The position numbers were made by a program, and so were the translations under genes. From a virus: DNA of 37,599 bases. The notes below the pieces were generated by a model. That model was not told the DNA's origin, ran no database searches, and was given only the letters and a program-made list of their open reading frames with translations. The stretch spans positions 1 through 37,599 of IMG/VR virus record IMGVR_UViG_3300034284_000889; one strand, written 5' to 3'. Below, in pieces: positions 21,005-29,310 of this stretch (the stretch's first letter is position 1; each line of letters begins with the position of its first letter).

Positions 21005-23344
21005 ATGAAAAGAATTACAGATAGTTTATTAAAAAGAATTGTTAGACAAAGTCTAAATGAAAGTTATGGTTTGTTAAATGAGAGTTACGACACTGGTAAA
21101 GTAACAGTTGGTGATAAAACATATGATAATATTAAAATAGAGTTCAACCCATGTGTTGATGGTGGTTTTTGTATTGGGGCTGATGGTGCTAGTTACTGGC
21201 TAGCTAAAAATGCTCAAACAGAAATTGCAAGTATTAGTCGTAGTAATCTTGATTTAGCGGTAGATGAATTATCGAAAAAATGTAATACTTTAAAAATGGG
21301 TAAACCTCTAAGTTCAAATATTGAACAAGTAGTGGAGGATCTTATTACTCAGTACAGAGCGACAGATACGGTAGAGGATAAAGTTAGAAGTATAATTTAT
21401 CAGTTAGATTTCCCATCATGGTGTGCTACTGTAAAAAGAGGAGAGGACCTTGGATATGGTAATATATATAGAGCGTCGGTTGCTAATGTTGGATCAGATG
21501 ATTATTCTTATTATGTTGCTCAAGCTTCAATACATTCATTAACTAAGTCAATTGATTTAACAGAGGCTAAACGTGACGAATATTGGAAATCTGTTGGTGA
21601 TAGTATTGAAAATACTAAAAAAAGTGAAGAAACATTGAACGACACATTATTAGCAAATGCTAAAAAATGTGGATATGATACAATTGAGGCATATAGAGCG
21701 GGTAGTGATGGGGAAGCATGGAAATGTGTGGGTCGTAAATATACCCCTCATACTGGTGATGGAGAAATTGGTTCTTATCAAGTATCGTTTGAAGGTTATT
21801 ACTGTATAGACCCTAATTCTCCAAGACGTAATCCGGCATTAGTGAATAAACCGAAACAAATACCTGGAGGTGTTGGGTATCAATTAAACACAGGTAATCC
21901 TATTATTGATAAGTTTGTTTATGGTGTTGCAAAAGACCAAAGAGGTACTGATTACACAGATGTAGGGGTACAAATGGATAGTAATAAAGTTATAACTGAG
22001 TTTGATTGTAATGATAAAAAAATACAATTTTCACTATCAACTAATGCTTGGAGTTATGATGATATAGTACCATATATTAACCCTGAATATTTTAGTTGGG
22101 CAATTCCAGGACCGGAACAAAATAAAATAGTTTTAACTACAGATCCCGATTTTAATGATAATGGTAAAAGTGACAATAGTATCCAAGGTGCACCTAATCG
22201 TAATTTATTAGAAGATAGTGTAAGTAACAATAGAATCAGAGGTTTTAGACATAATTTATTAACTGAAGAACAAACTTTATGGATAGGTGCGGAAGACCCT
22301 GATGTTGGGTTGATACAAAAGGCATTAAAGTTAAGACCTGTTGATAACAAATTTGGAAAAGACACTCAAAAAGCGGTAATTAAATTCCAAACAACTGAAG
22401 GAGCTAAACTTCCAACACCATTAAGAACTGATGGAGTTGTTGATGATGCAACTTTAGAGGCAATAATAGGTACTGAAGCCTTTAACGCACGGAATGTTTT
22501 ACCCGCATCTGCAACAGAATTACCCGCATCTGCAACAGAATACACAAGACCTTTAACGCTTAAAAGTACGGGTCCTGATGTTGTTGCAATACAAACAAAA
22601 TTAGGTATTAGTACTAAAGGTGGTTATGGTCCTGAAACGCAAAAAGCGGTATTAGCTTTCCAACAAAAAGATACTAACTTGGAAGATACGGGTGATGTTG
22701 ATGAGTTAACATTTAAAAAAATTATGGCTTATGATGCTGCATCACCTATAAAGTATTCGGGTAGAAAACATAATTATACGACAAAGGATGAAGGTAAATG
22801 GATTAAAGTATCTCCTAATACTAGTGATACACAACTAAGTGATAATAATGGGTACTTTAAAATTTTAAATGTTTTAGATGAATATAATGTAGTGATTGAT
22901 GCTGAATATAAAAACGTTGGTGGTGGTGGATCAACACAAAAAGTTTTATTTGGTGAAGACGCAAAAGAGGGTACTGACCAGGTTATTAGAGGTGGTGGTT
23001 CAGGTGGTTCAGGTGGTACAGGTGGTACAGGTGGTACAGGTGGTACAGGTGGTAGAGGTAGAAGAAGTGGAGTAGTAGGTGGTGGTGGAGGAGGAGGAGG
23101 TAATGTAGATCCTGAAAGACAAAGACAAAGAGATTTACGTAAAAAAGAAATGTGTGATGCTTTAAGACAAGTAAAACAATATTTAAATAACACTAAAGAT
23201 GCGGGATTAACCGTCGATTGTAAAAGAGATCAAAATACAAGAAATCAAATTATGATGGCTCTTACAGGTGGATCTTCAACTGGAGGGGGAGGAGCTGAAG
23301 AACCAAAGGTATCAACACCGGGAGGAAATGTAAGAATATATTAA
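21005..23344 (+). CDS. Tagged large protein with peptidoglycan-binding domains and Gly-rich linker
   Basis: 779 residues. The N terminus (RITDSLLKRIVRQSLNES, then LLNE before S) fits the tag. An unassigned domain (about 35-180) is followed by an AKKCG...WKC motif (about 216-243) shared with the 30571 protein. Two PG_binding_1-type domains follow (IQKALKLRPVDNKFGKDTQ and IQTKLGISTKGGYGPETQ), separated by a tandem duplicated PASATEL linker. After a Gly/Ser/Thr repeat and poly-Gly tract, a third degenerate domain occurs (QVKQYLNNTKDAGLTVDC). It shares the promoter with 20789 and has its own terminator. I infer a virion murein-binding protein. Confidence 0.82.
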   Translation: MKRITDSLLKRIVRQSLNESYGLLNESYDTGKVTVGDKTYDNIKIEFNPCVDGGFCIGADGASYWLAKNAQTEIASISRSNLDLAVDELSKKCNTLKMGKPLSSNIEQVVEDLITQYRATDTVEDKVRSIIYQLDFPSWCATVKRGEDLGYGNIYRASVANVGSDDYSYYVAQASIHSLTKSIDLTEAKRDEYWKSVGDSIENTKKSEETLNDTLLANAKKCGYDTIEAYRAGSDGEAWKCVGRKYTPHTGDGEIGSYQVSFEGYYCIDPNSPRRNPALVNKPKQIPGGVGYQLNTGNPIIDKFVYGVAKDQRGTDYTDVGVQMDSNKVITEFDCNDKKIQFSLSTNAWSYDDIVPYINPEYFSWAIPGPEQNKIVLTTDPDFNDNGKSDNSIQGAPNRNLLEDSVSNNRIRGFRHNLLTEEQTLWIGAEDPDVGLIQKALKLRPVDNKFGKDTQKAVIKFQTTEGAKLPTPLRTDGVVDDATLEAIIGTEAFNARNVLPASATELPASATEYTRPLTLKSTGPDVVAIQTKLGISTKGGYGPETQKAVLAFQQKDTNLEDTGDVDELTFKKIMAYDAASPIKYSGRKHNYTTKDEGKWIKVSPNTSDTQLSDNNGYFKILNVLDEYNVVIDAEYKNVGGGGSTQKVLFGEDAKEGTDQVIRGGGSGGSGGTGGTGGTGGTGGRGRRSGVVGGGGGGGGNVDPERQRQRDLRKKEMCDALRQVKQYLNNTKDAGLTVDCKRDQNTRNQIMMALTGGSSTGGGGAEEPKVSTPGGNVRIY
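22501..22542 (+). repeat. 21-nt tandem direct duplication
   Basis: Two adjacent copies of ACCCGCATCTGCAACAGAAT plus one base encode a repeated PASATEL linker between two peptidoglycan-binding domains; the copies are nearly identical at the DNA level, so the duplication is recent. Confidence 0.8.
22991..23101 (+). repeat. GGTGGTWCA-type 9-nt repeats and GGN tract
   Basis: Tandem GGTGGTTCA and GGTGGTACA units encode Gly-Gly-Ser/Thr repeats, then GGT/GGA runs encode poly-Gly. It is a flexible linker and a possible site of repeat-length change. Confidence 0.85.
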
Positions 23345-23368
23345 TAGTTAAAACTAAAAATTTATTAA

Positions 23369-23391
23369 GGGAGAGAGATCTCCCTTTTTTT
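23369..23391 (+). terminator. Terminator after the 21005 gene
   Basis: GGGAGA/TCTCCC (23369-23374, 23379-23384) around GAGA, followed by seven T. Confidence 0.88.
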
Positions 23392-23403
23392 ATGATATTT
23401 TTT

Positions 23404-23434
23404 TTTGTATATTCCAATTAAAGCGTTATATTTG
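23404..23434 (+). promoter_or_regulatory. Consensus Bacteroidota-type promoter
   Basis: TTTG (23404-23407), 19-base spacer, TATATTTG (23427-23434), 4 bases before the ATG at 23439. Confidence 0.8.
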
Positions 23435-23438
23435 TGGT

Positions 23439-23651
23439 ATGAAACTAACAAAGAAAGAACAATTATTTATGGAACTCTTGGAAAAAGAAGGGGTTGTTTG
23501 GGTTTTTGATCACATTTTGTTAGATACTAAAGATAAAAAAGGATATGACAAGGTTATTGGGTATAAGGCTTGGAACATTGCGTATGACTTGTTAAAGAAA
23601 GGTTTGATAAAAGTTAACCCTGACAATAAATCTGGTTGGGTAAAAAATTAA
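23439..23651 (+). CDS. Unknown small protein, possible winged-helix fold
   Basis: 70 residues (MKLTKKEQLFMELLEKEGVV), helical with a short beta-like tail (LIKVNPDNKSGWVKN). The helix pattern recalls a small winged helix but there is no firm motif. It is the first gene of a host-type promoter unit that continues into the kinase and phosphoesterase genes. Function unknown. Confidence 0.6.
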   Translation: MKLTKKEQLFMELLEKEGVVWVFDHILLDTKDKKGYDKVIGYKAWNIAYDLLKKGLIKVNPDNKSGWVKN

Positions 23652-23654
23652 GTT

Positions 23655-24056
23655 ATGGAAAAAATATTATATATTGTTAGAGGTGTGCCTGGATCAGGTA
23701 AATCTACGTTTGCTAAATCATTAGGTGGTGCTCATTTTGAGACTGATATGTTCTTTATGGATAATGGTGAATATAAATTTGACTTCACCAAAATAAAGGA
23801 AGCACATAAGTGGTGTCAAGATAGTGTTAATACTGCGATGATATTAAATCATACCGCAAATATTAATAACGTAATTGTTGTTTCAAACACATTTACTCAA
23901 GAATGGGAAATGAAACCGTATTTTGATATGGCGGAAATATTTGATTATAAAGTGTTTTGTTTGATTGTTGAGAATAGACATGGTGGGATTAATCAACACG
24001 GAGTCCCTGAAGATAAGATACAGTTAATGAAAGATAGATTTGAAATTAAAATTTAA
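23655..24056 (+). CDS. P-loop polynucleotide-kinase-like protein
   Basis: 133 residues. Walker A GVPGSGKST (9-17) follows a beta strand; ETDMFF, a KEAHKWCQDSV helix and VIVVSNTFTQEWE match AAA_33/N4BP2-like P-loop kinases, many of which phosphorylate nucleic acid 5' ends. The C terminus HGVPEDKIQLMKDRFE is typical of the group. It lies 3 bases before a metallophosphoesterase gene, with an RNA ligase 2.7 kb downstream. A role in RNA end repair is inferred; a small-molecule kinase is possible. Confidence 0.8.
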   Translation: MEKILYIVRGVPGSGKSTFAKSLGGAHFETDMFFMDNGEYKFDFTKIKEAHKWCQDSVNTAMILNHTANINNVIVVSNTFTQEWEMKPYFDMAEIFDYKVFCLIVENRHGGINQHGVPEDKIQLMKDRFEIKI

Positions 24057-24059
24057 GAA

Positions 24060-24713
24060 ATGAAATTTGATAAAATATTAACGACAGGTAGAGTGTGGGT
24101 CACATCAGATCCCCACTACAACCATAAAAACATTTGTAGAGGTGTAACTGATTGGAGAACTACTGATGGGAAAGTGCCAGACCATAGTACAAGAAATTTC
24201 CCAACGTTAGAACTAATGAATAACGCATTGGTTGATAACATCAACTCTAAAGTTGGTCAAGACGACACTTTAATTATGTTGGGTGACGTTGCTTTTGGTG
24301 GTTTTGAGTTTATTAGAATCTTCTTGGACCGATTGGTATGTAAAAACATTCACTTGGTTCTTGGTAATCACGATCACCATATCAAAAACAATAGAGATGG
24401 CATTAAAGATATGTTCTTATCTGTTAGTGATTACCTACAGGTTAACATTGGTGGAGAAAACTTTGTGATGACTCACTATCCATTTGAAAGTTGGAATGGT
24501 CTTAATAAAGGGGTGGTTCACCTTCACGGACACGTTCACTTACCGGCAAGTAGAAAATGGGGTAAAGGTAAAAGATTGGACGTTGGTGTGGATGGAAACA
24601 ACCTCCAACCATATAGTATTACCGAGATTGTACACATGATGGATAAAAGAAATATTGTCTCTGAGATGAACGATGATCACCATTTAGATGATATTGTTGG
24701 GGTTGTGGGTTAA
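24060..24713 (+). CDS. Calcineurin-like metallophosphoesterase
   Basis: 217 residues. SDPHYNHKN (metal-binding DxH), GDVAFGG, GNHDHH, THYPFESWNG and HGHVH give the full metallophosphoesterase set. The THYPFESW block resembles COG4186-type predicted phosphoesterases. Directly follows the P-loop kinase, so the two are co-transcribed; together they could act on nucleic acid ends, like the kinase and phosphatase halves of Pnkp. The real substrate is unproven. The next gene has its own TATTTATA motif. Confidence 0.88.
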   Translation: MKFDKILTTGRVWVTSDPHYNHKNICRGVTDWRTTDGKVPDHSTRNFPTLELMNNALVDNINSKVGQDDTLIMLGDVAFGGFEFIRIFLDRLVCKNIHLVLGNHDHHIKNNRDGIKDMFLSVSDYLQVNIGGENFVMTHYPFESWNGLNKGVVHLHGHVHLPASRKWGKGKRLDVGVDGNNLQPYSITEIVHMMDKRNIVSEMNDDHHLDDIVGVVG

Positions 24714-24728
24714 ATTACAACTCCAACA

Positions 24729-24736
24729 TATTTATA
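24729..24736 (+). promoter_or_regulatory. TATTTATA motif 3 nt from the ATG
   Basis: Same tight spacing as before 17644; predicts a leaderless transcript for the zincin gene. Confidence 0.55.
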
Positions 24737-24739
24737 TGT

Positions 24740-25975
24740 ATGAAGATTATATTAACAGAAACACAATACAAAATACTTAACGAAGCGTTAGGGGTTCCTG
24801 AAGGTATTTTAGATACTGCATCAGATTTATATGAAATAGTTGAAAATTTAATTAAGGGAATTGATTATAAAAAAGACGAATATATTTTTAACCAAAGTGT
24901 TGATTTAACTATTTCGGATTATCAGATTGATTCACTTGATCTTCATGTTAATGTTGAGCATATTCCAGGTTATGATGGGAAGGCTGAACTTGCATCTATG
25001 GCTATGGGTCAAAATTTTAATTATAATAGAAAAATACAATTAAAAGTTCAGTTATTAGATACTGAAATAGAATTACATATAACATTTGTCGTTGGTAATG
25101 AATGGGAACCTGAAGATTTATATGAAAGATTTACACAAGATCGTGTTGAAACTGAATCCACTTTGGCTCATGAGTTAAAACATAAGTACGACAAACAGAA
25201 AAAACAATTTGATTTAATTGGTAAAGACGCTCAATACCAAACTTACTCTAAAGGAAATTTAAGGTTTGGAATACCTGAGATTGACCATAAGTTTATGAGG
25301 TACAATTATTTTATGCAAGTTGCCGAAAGTTTAGTTAGACCAACTGAACTTGCGTCAAGAATGAGACAAAGGAAAATTTTAAAATCTAAGTTTTTAAATT
25401 TCCTTAAAGAAGACAGATCATTTAAAGAGATTTTAGAAATTAGGGATTATAGTTTTGAAAAGTTAATTGATGGTTTAAAAGAACAAATGGATAGAGTGGA
25501 TGCGTTAATTAAACATATTGGACAATATAATGAAAATTTAACTGAAGACGAAAAGATTAAAATAACATTAAAATTAGTTTATGTGAACTTGGTGAATAAT
25601 AACGTTGAGTTATTTGATCAAATGACATCAACACCTTTAGACAGATATGGTATTAGGGCTTTATTTAATAATGCATTTGGTGGTGGATTACTTCCGCAAG
25701 ATGAAGAAGAAAAAAACTTACAAAAAGTAAGACAAAAATTCATCAACTATTTGACAAAGTATGATGATGATCCTATTATGTTCTTTAAAGATATATGTAA
25801 ACAATTATCTGACGACGCAAACAAAATTATTAAAAAACTAGGTAAACTTTACGCAATGGCAGAAGACGATCAACCAATGAATGAATCTATAATCAATTGG
25901 GAACTTCATCAACAACTGATGGAAAAAAAATACGGTAAAAGAAAAATAGAAACCGAATTTAAATTCAAAAAATAG
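24740..25975 (+). CDS. Tagged HExxH zincin-like metallopeptidase candidate
   Basis: 411 residues. The N terminus (MKIILTETQYKILNE before A) is a short copy of the shared tag. ESTLAHELKHKYD contains HELKH at 144-148, an HExxH zinc site; a downstream Glu in AESLVRPTE may be the third ligand, as in gluzincins. The C-terminal half is helical. If active, it would cleave proteins. With the tag and TATTTATA promoter it is a candidate packaged protease that could act on virion or host proteins. Confidence 0.72.
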   Translation: MKIILTETQYKILNEALGVPEGILDTASDLYEIVENLIKGIDYKKDEYIFNQSVDLTISDYQIDSLDLHVNVEHIPGYDGKAELASMAMGQNFNYNRKIQLKVQLLDTEIELHITFVVGNEWEPEDLYERFTQDRVETESTLAHELKHKYDKQKKQFDLIGKDAQYQTYSKGNLRFGIPEIDHKFMRYNYFMQVAESLVRPTELASRMRQRKILKSKFLNFLKEDRSFKEILEIRDYSFEKLIDGLKEQMDRVDALIKHIGQYNENLTEDEKIKITLKLVYVNLVNNNVELFDQMTSTPLDRYGIRALFNNAFGGGLLPQDEEEKNLQKVRQKFINYLTKYDDDPIMFFKDICKQLSDDANKIIKKLGKLYAMAEDDQPMNESIINWELHQQLMEKKYGKRKIETEFKFKK

Positions 25976-26007
25976 TTTGTCAAATCCAAATTAATTTATT
26001 ACCTTTG
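25976..26007 (+). promoter_or_regulatory. Bacteroidota-type promoter
   Basis: TTTG (25976-25979), 20-base spacer, TACCTTTG (26000-26007), 5 bases before the ATG at 26013. Confidence 0.75.
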
Positions 26008-26012
26008 TTTCT

Positions 26013-26246
26013 ATGTGGACAACTAAAGAAACTAAAAGGGAATATCGTGGTGTAATAATCACAAAGTTTGAAGGATCAAAAGTCAAAGATTATTTCAGAC
26101 GTAGAGACCCGCGCACATTTCAGAAAGACGATAAGAGATTCACTAAGTGGCAATCATATGTTGTTAACATTAATGATGTTAAATATGACTTTGAAAAGTT
26201 GAAAGATGCAAAAGAATATGTTGATTCAATCTTAGATAAGAAATGA
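26013..26246 (+). CDS. Unknown small basic protein
   Basis: 77 residues, basic (YFRRRDPRTFQKDDKRFTKW) with a probable beta-strand core (SYVVNINDVKYDF). First gene of a host-type promoter unit that runs through the RNA ligase. It overlaps the next gene by ATGA. Function unknown. Confidence 0.65.
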   Translation: MWTTKETKREYRGVIITKFEGSKVKDYFRRRDPRTFQKDDKRFTKWQSYVVNINDVKYDFEKLKDAKEYVDSILDKK

Positions 26247-26425
26247 AAAAACCCTGTAAAGAATGTCCTCATACCATTCGTAACCGACATAATGATATGA
26301 TTGTAGAGTTTGGTAAAAGAACGGGAAAGAAACATAATTGTCATATGACGGAAGGAAAAAAAGATTTGTGGAATATAACTAATAAAAAATTGGAATGTTA
26401 TGGATCAAAAGAAGAGAGAAACTAA
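26243..26425 (+). CDS. DUF6283-like small Cys/His protein
   Basis: 60 residues with KPCKECPHTIRNR at the start, HNCHM in the middle and ECYGSKEER at the end. This spaced CxxCP/H.CH/C pattern fits the small DUF6283 family, likely a structural zinc site. Its job is not established. Tightly coupled to both neighbours (ATGA overlap upstream, 26-base overlap downstream). Confidence 0.75.
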   Translation: MKKPCKECPHTIRNRHNDMIVEFGKRTGKKHNCHMTEGKKDLWNITNKKLECYGSKEERN

Positions 26426-26771
26426 ATTTGGAACTTATATAGAAATGGAAACAGAAACTAATGTAAAGAAAACCGGTGATAAGATCACAAGGTTTGTTGA
26501 AAGATTGAAAAAAATTGGAATTGAAGTTAAACTTTCAGGTAATTACCCGTGGGTTTATATTGATGAAATCTGTGGTATCAGAGTAAAAGAAAAGTTTGCG
26601 GGAAATCACGGATTTACTATAATTTTTCTTCCTGTGAGAAACGATACACCACCATCTGATTTTACAGATATCAAAGAGACGTTCAAGTTAATTAGAAAAT
26701 ATAGTAGAGAGGCTCTTTTGATAAAAATGATGGAAGAGGATCAAAAAAACGGATTGTATGATATTAATTAA
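26400..26771 (+). CDS. Unknown 123-residue protein
   Basis: 123 residues if ATG 26400 is used (26-base overlap); ATG 26445 is an alternative that avoids the overlap. Core: GNYPWVYIDEICGIRVKEKF and NHGFTIIFLPVR, suggesting a compact alpha/beta fold. I have no family for it. It lies 10 bases before the RNA ligase gene, so it is probably co-translated with it. Confidence 0.65.
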   Translation: MDQKKRETKFGTYIEMETETNVKKTGDKITRFVERLKKIGIEVKLSGNYPWVYIDEICGIRVKEKFAGNHGFTIIFLPVRNDTPPSDFTDIKETFKLIRKYSREALLIKMMEEDQKNGLYDIN

Positions 26772-26781
26772 AAAATAAGAA

Positions 26782-27915
26782 ATGGAAAATTTAAATAGTG
26801 TATGTTATGTTGGAATAATCGGAGAGATTATACCAATAGAAGGTGCGGATAACATTGAACTTGCATTGGTTGGTGGTTGGCAAGCCATTACTAAGAAAGG
26901 TGAATACAGTGTTGGTGATAAGGTTGTTGTTGCAACTACCGATGCGGTAATCCCCGTTGAATTATCTGATTTAATGGGTGTAACTAATTACCTAAGAAAA
27001 GGTCAAAGAGTTCGTACCGTTAAACTTCGTAAAGTTTACTCTGAGTGTTTAATTATGAGTAAGAATACTATTCCTGCTTTAAGAAAATACCCCACTCTTA
27101 CAGAAGGAGAAGATTTAATGGAACTATTAGGTATCACCAAATACGAACCACCAGTTAAGATGGTTGAGATGAGTGTTGGGGGTAGAAAATTCAAGTACCA
27201 CCAAAACCCTAACTTCCACGTTTACTACAAATTCCCAAATATGAAAAATGTACCGGATATGTTTAATGAGGACGATGAGGTATGTATTACTCGTAAATTA
27301 CACGGGACCAATGCTCGTTACGGAATTGTAAGGAAGAAAAAACTTTCATTCTTAGATAAGATTCGTGGATGGTTTGGTAATCAATGGATTGGATATGAAT
27401 ATGTTGTGGGTAGCCATAATGTAGAAAAAGGTTCTGATTCACAAGGATTTTATGATAGAAATGTGTGGGAAGACATAGCAATAAAATACGATATTCGTAG
27501 AAAACTTTGGGATCACGTTAAAGATGTTTATTCACCTGATGGGATAGGTTCTGGTTTTATTATCTATGGTGAGATCTTCGGACACGGAATCCAAAAGAAT
27601 TATGATTATGGTTTAACGGAGATTCGTTTTGCTGGTTTTGATGTTGAGGTTGATGGACATTATGAAGATAATTTAAGTCAAACAACACACTTCCAATGTT
27701 TAGAATTAGATGAGGTTGAAACATTATATTCAGGTCCTTGGTCAAAAGAAAAACAAGATAAATACGTGTTCGGTAACTATATTCAAGGGACTAAAGTTCC
27801 TCACGAAGGTGTTGTTGTTAAATCTTTGGATGGTAGTAGACACAAAATTGCTAAAATCATTAACCCTGATTATTTGATAGCAAGTGAGAAAAATAATTAC
27901 GGTGATTCACATTAA
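26782..27915 (+). CDS. RNA ligase, DraRnl/Rnl5-like
   Basis: 377 residues. An N-terminal OB-like domain (about 1-120) precedes the nucleotidyltransferase domain. The nucleotidyl lysine is K172 in TRKLHGTNARYG (motif I), followed by FIIYGEIFGHGIQ (motif III region), HEGVVVK (motif IV) and KIAKIINPDY (motif V). An N-terminal OB domain plus a KxHGTN motif is the architecture of DraRnl (Rnl5), which seals nicked RNA using ATP. It would repair tRNA or other RNA cut by host defence nucleases. Upstream kinase and phosphoesterase genes could prepare its ends. Confidence 0.88.
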   Translation: MENLNSVCYVGIIGEIIPIEGADNIELALVGGWQAITKKGEYSVGDKVVVATTDAVIPVELSDLMGVTNYLRKGQRVRTVKLRKVYSECLIMSKNTIPALRKYPTLTEGEDLMELLGITKYEPPVKMVEMSVGGRKFKYHQNPNFHVYYKFPNMKNVPDMFNEDDEVCITRKLHGTNARYGIVRKKKLSFLDKIRGWFGNQWIGYEYVVGSHNVEKGSDSQGFYDRNVWEDIAIKYDIRRKLWDHVKDVYSPDGIGSGFIIYGEIFGHGIQKNYDYGLTEIRFAGFDVEVDGHYEDNLSQTTHFQCLELDEVETLYSGPWSKEKQDKYVFGNYIQGTKVPHEGVVVKSLDGSRHKIAKIINPDYLIASEKNNYGDSH

Positions 27916-27954
27916 AATATATTAATTTATATTAGTTTTTTTCTATTAGTAATA

Positions 27955-27962
27955 TATTTATA
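27955..27962 (+). promoter_or_regulatory. TATTTATA motif 4 nt from the ATG
   Basis: Precedes the 56-residue gene at 27967 with the same close spacing seen at other starts. Confidence 0.5.
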
Positions 27963-27966
27963 TTAT

Positions 27967-28137
27967 ATGGGACGATTAAAAAAATACAAAACGGAAGAGG
28001 AGAAAAAAGAGGCTCAAAAAAAATGGGCTAATCAGTATTACCATCGTAACAAAGAACGAATAAATAAAATTGCTATGGAGAAATATTATGAACTACAAAA
28101 AAGTGTACGACCAGATAATCCTGAGGGCGAAGAGTGA
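27967..28137 (+). CDS. Small basic helical protein
   Basis: 56 residues: MGRLKKYKTEEEKKEAQKKW followed by NQYYHRNKERINK and an acidic end. The YYxxNKExI pattern is common in small phage and giant-virus basic proteins, sometimes next to HNH nucleases; it may bind nucleic acid. It has a TATTTATA motif and overlaps the start of the HNH gene by 50 bases in another frame. Function unknown. Confidence 0.6.
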   Translation: MGRLKKYKTEEEKKEAQKKWANQYYHRNKERINKIAMEKYYELQKSVRPDNPEGEE

Positions 28138-28810
28138 AAATAGAATTAAAAATTGTGGGGTATACTATGAATCACACCACATAATCCCAAAATGTTTGGG
28201 TGGTGAAGGAAAAACTGTAGAGTGGAAAACACACCCAAACATTGTATTATTAACAGCAAAGGAACATTTTATTGCTCATTTATTACTTTGTGAGATACAT
28301 CCTGATGAATACAAATTGAAATTTGCGTTATGGGGTATGTGTAACCAAGATAGGAATGGTATGAGATATAAAGTAAACTCAAGACAATACCAAAGGATCC
28401 GAAACGAGTTCTCAAAGTTAATCTCAAAAAAATACAAAGGTCGTCCTGCTCATAATAAAGGAAAACCAAATCCAAAAACCGCATTATCTAAAATAGGCAT
28501 ACCAAGACCAGATTTATCGGAAAGAAATAGGTTAAGAAAGGGAACACCTAAAAACATTCCTGAGGGATATGTAAGCCCTTTAAAAGGTGTAAAACAAAGT
28601 GATGATTTAATAAAAAAACGATCGGAGTCAAAAAAGAGAAATGGTAAATGTGTTCTACAATTTGATTTAGATGGTAATTTTTTAAAAAAATATGATTGTA
28701 TGACTGATGCCTTTAATTGGATGAAGGACAATAATATTAAAGGTGATATTAAATCTAATTTATCAAATAAAACAAAAAAATCGGGCGGATTTATTTGGAA
28801 GTATGAATAA
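28088..28810 (+). CDS. HNH homing endonuclease with NUMOD-type repeats
   Basis: 240 residues from ATG 28088 (MNYKKVYDQIILRAK). YESHHIIPKCLGG and NIVLLTAKEHFIAHLL form the HNH core. GKPNPKTALSKIG and SPLKGVKQSDDLIKKRSESK are NUMOD3-type DNA-binding repeats, and VLQFDLDGNFLKKYDCMTDA near the end is NUMOD1-like. Free-standing homing endonucleases of this kind spread between phage genomes by cutting sites that lack the gene. No intron was identified around it. It starts inside the upstream small gene. Confidence 0.88.
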   Translation: MNYKKVYDQIILRAKSENRIKNCGVYYESHHIIPKCLGGEGKTVEWKTHPNIVLLTAKEHFIAHLLLCEIHPDEYKLKFALWGMCNQDRNGMRYKVNSRQYQRIRNEFSKLISKKYKGRPAHNKGKPNPKTALSKIGIPRPDLSERNRLRKGTPKNIPEGYVSPLKGVKQSDDLIKKRSESKKRNGKCVLQFDLDGNFLKKYDCMTDAFNWMKDNNIKGDIKSNLSNKTKKSGGFIWKYE

Positions 28811-28837
28811 TTTTACTTATTATTAAAAAAATAACAG

Positions 28838-29110
28838 ATGGCTTGGATAAATGTTAATATTGATTTAGATGATATCTATGACGAAATGGATCGTCAAGAT
28901 AAAATGGGTATGGCGGAATTGTTATATGATGATGGTATTTTAGATGAACATATAAATCCTAATATACGTAAAGTAGTTAGAGGAGAACAAGAATCGCCAG
29001 GTGAAGAAGAGTTGAGAGACAACTTAACCAAGATATGGAACTCATATCATCAATTAACAAACGAAGAGGAAGAATTGATTAAGAAAATTGCAGATAGATT
29101 ACCTTTATAA
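28838..29110 (+). CDS. Unknown acidic 90-residue protein
   Basis: 90 residues (MAWINVNIDLDDIYDEMDRQ), acidic and helical. The beginning fits a recurrent phage small protein, but I cannot name the family. Its stop overlaps the ATG of the next membrane protein gene. Function unknown. Confidence 0.6.
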   Translation: MAWINVNIDLDDIYDEMDRQDKMGMAELLYDDGILDEHINPNIRKVVRGEQESPGEEELRDNLTKIWNSYHQLTNEEEELIKKIADRLPL

Positions 29111-29310
29111 TGAAACAGGAGTTAAACACGTTTGCATTCTTTTCAAAGAACCTTTTATTTTACGCCATTATGATATGGATTGAAAAAGATTACAATCCAC
29201 TTAATTGGTGGTTATTCAGTGGATTCTTTCAAATTGTAATAACAATAGTTTTTGAATTATATATACTTGGAACATCATTAGAAGAAAAAAATATAGAAAA
29301 TGGGAATTAA
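29110..29310 (+). CDS. Small membrane protein
   Basis: 66 residues with two hydrophobic segments (about 8-23, FAFFSKNLLFYAIMIW, and 34-53, WLFSGFFQIVITIVFELYIL). No signal cleavage site. It is coupled to both neighbours (1-base overlap upstream, 11-base overlap downstream), so it is made with the WCTA protein. Could be a holin-like or membrane anchor protein, but there is no specific evidence. Confidence 0.6.
   Translation: MKQELNTFAFFSKNLLFYAIMIWIEKDYNPLNWWLFSGFFQIVITIVFELYILGTSLEEKNIENGN

Noticed and set aside
22991-23101. Repeats considered as a CRISPR array
   Set aside because: The units are short, in frame and adjacent without spacers, so they are coding repeats.
22774-23193. Proline-rich reading frame on the minus strand
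   Set aside because: It is the complement of the Gly-coding repeats (GGT/GGA) in the 21005 gene.
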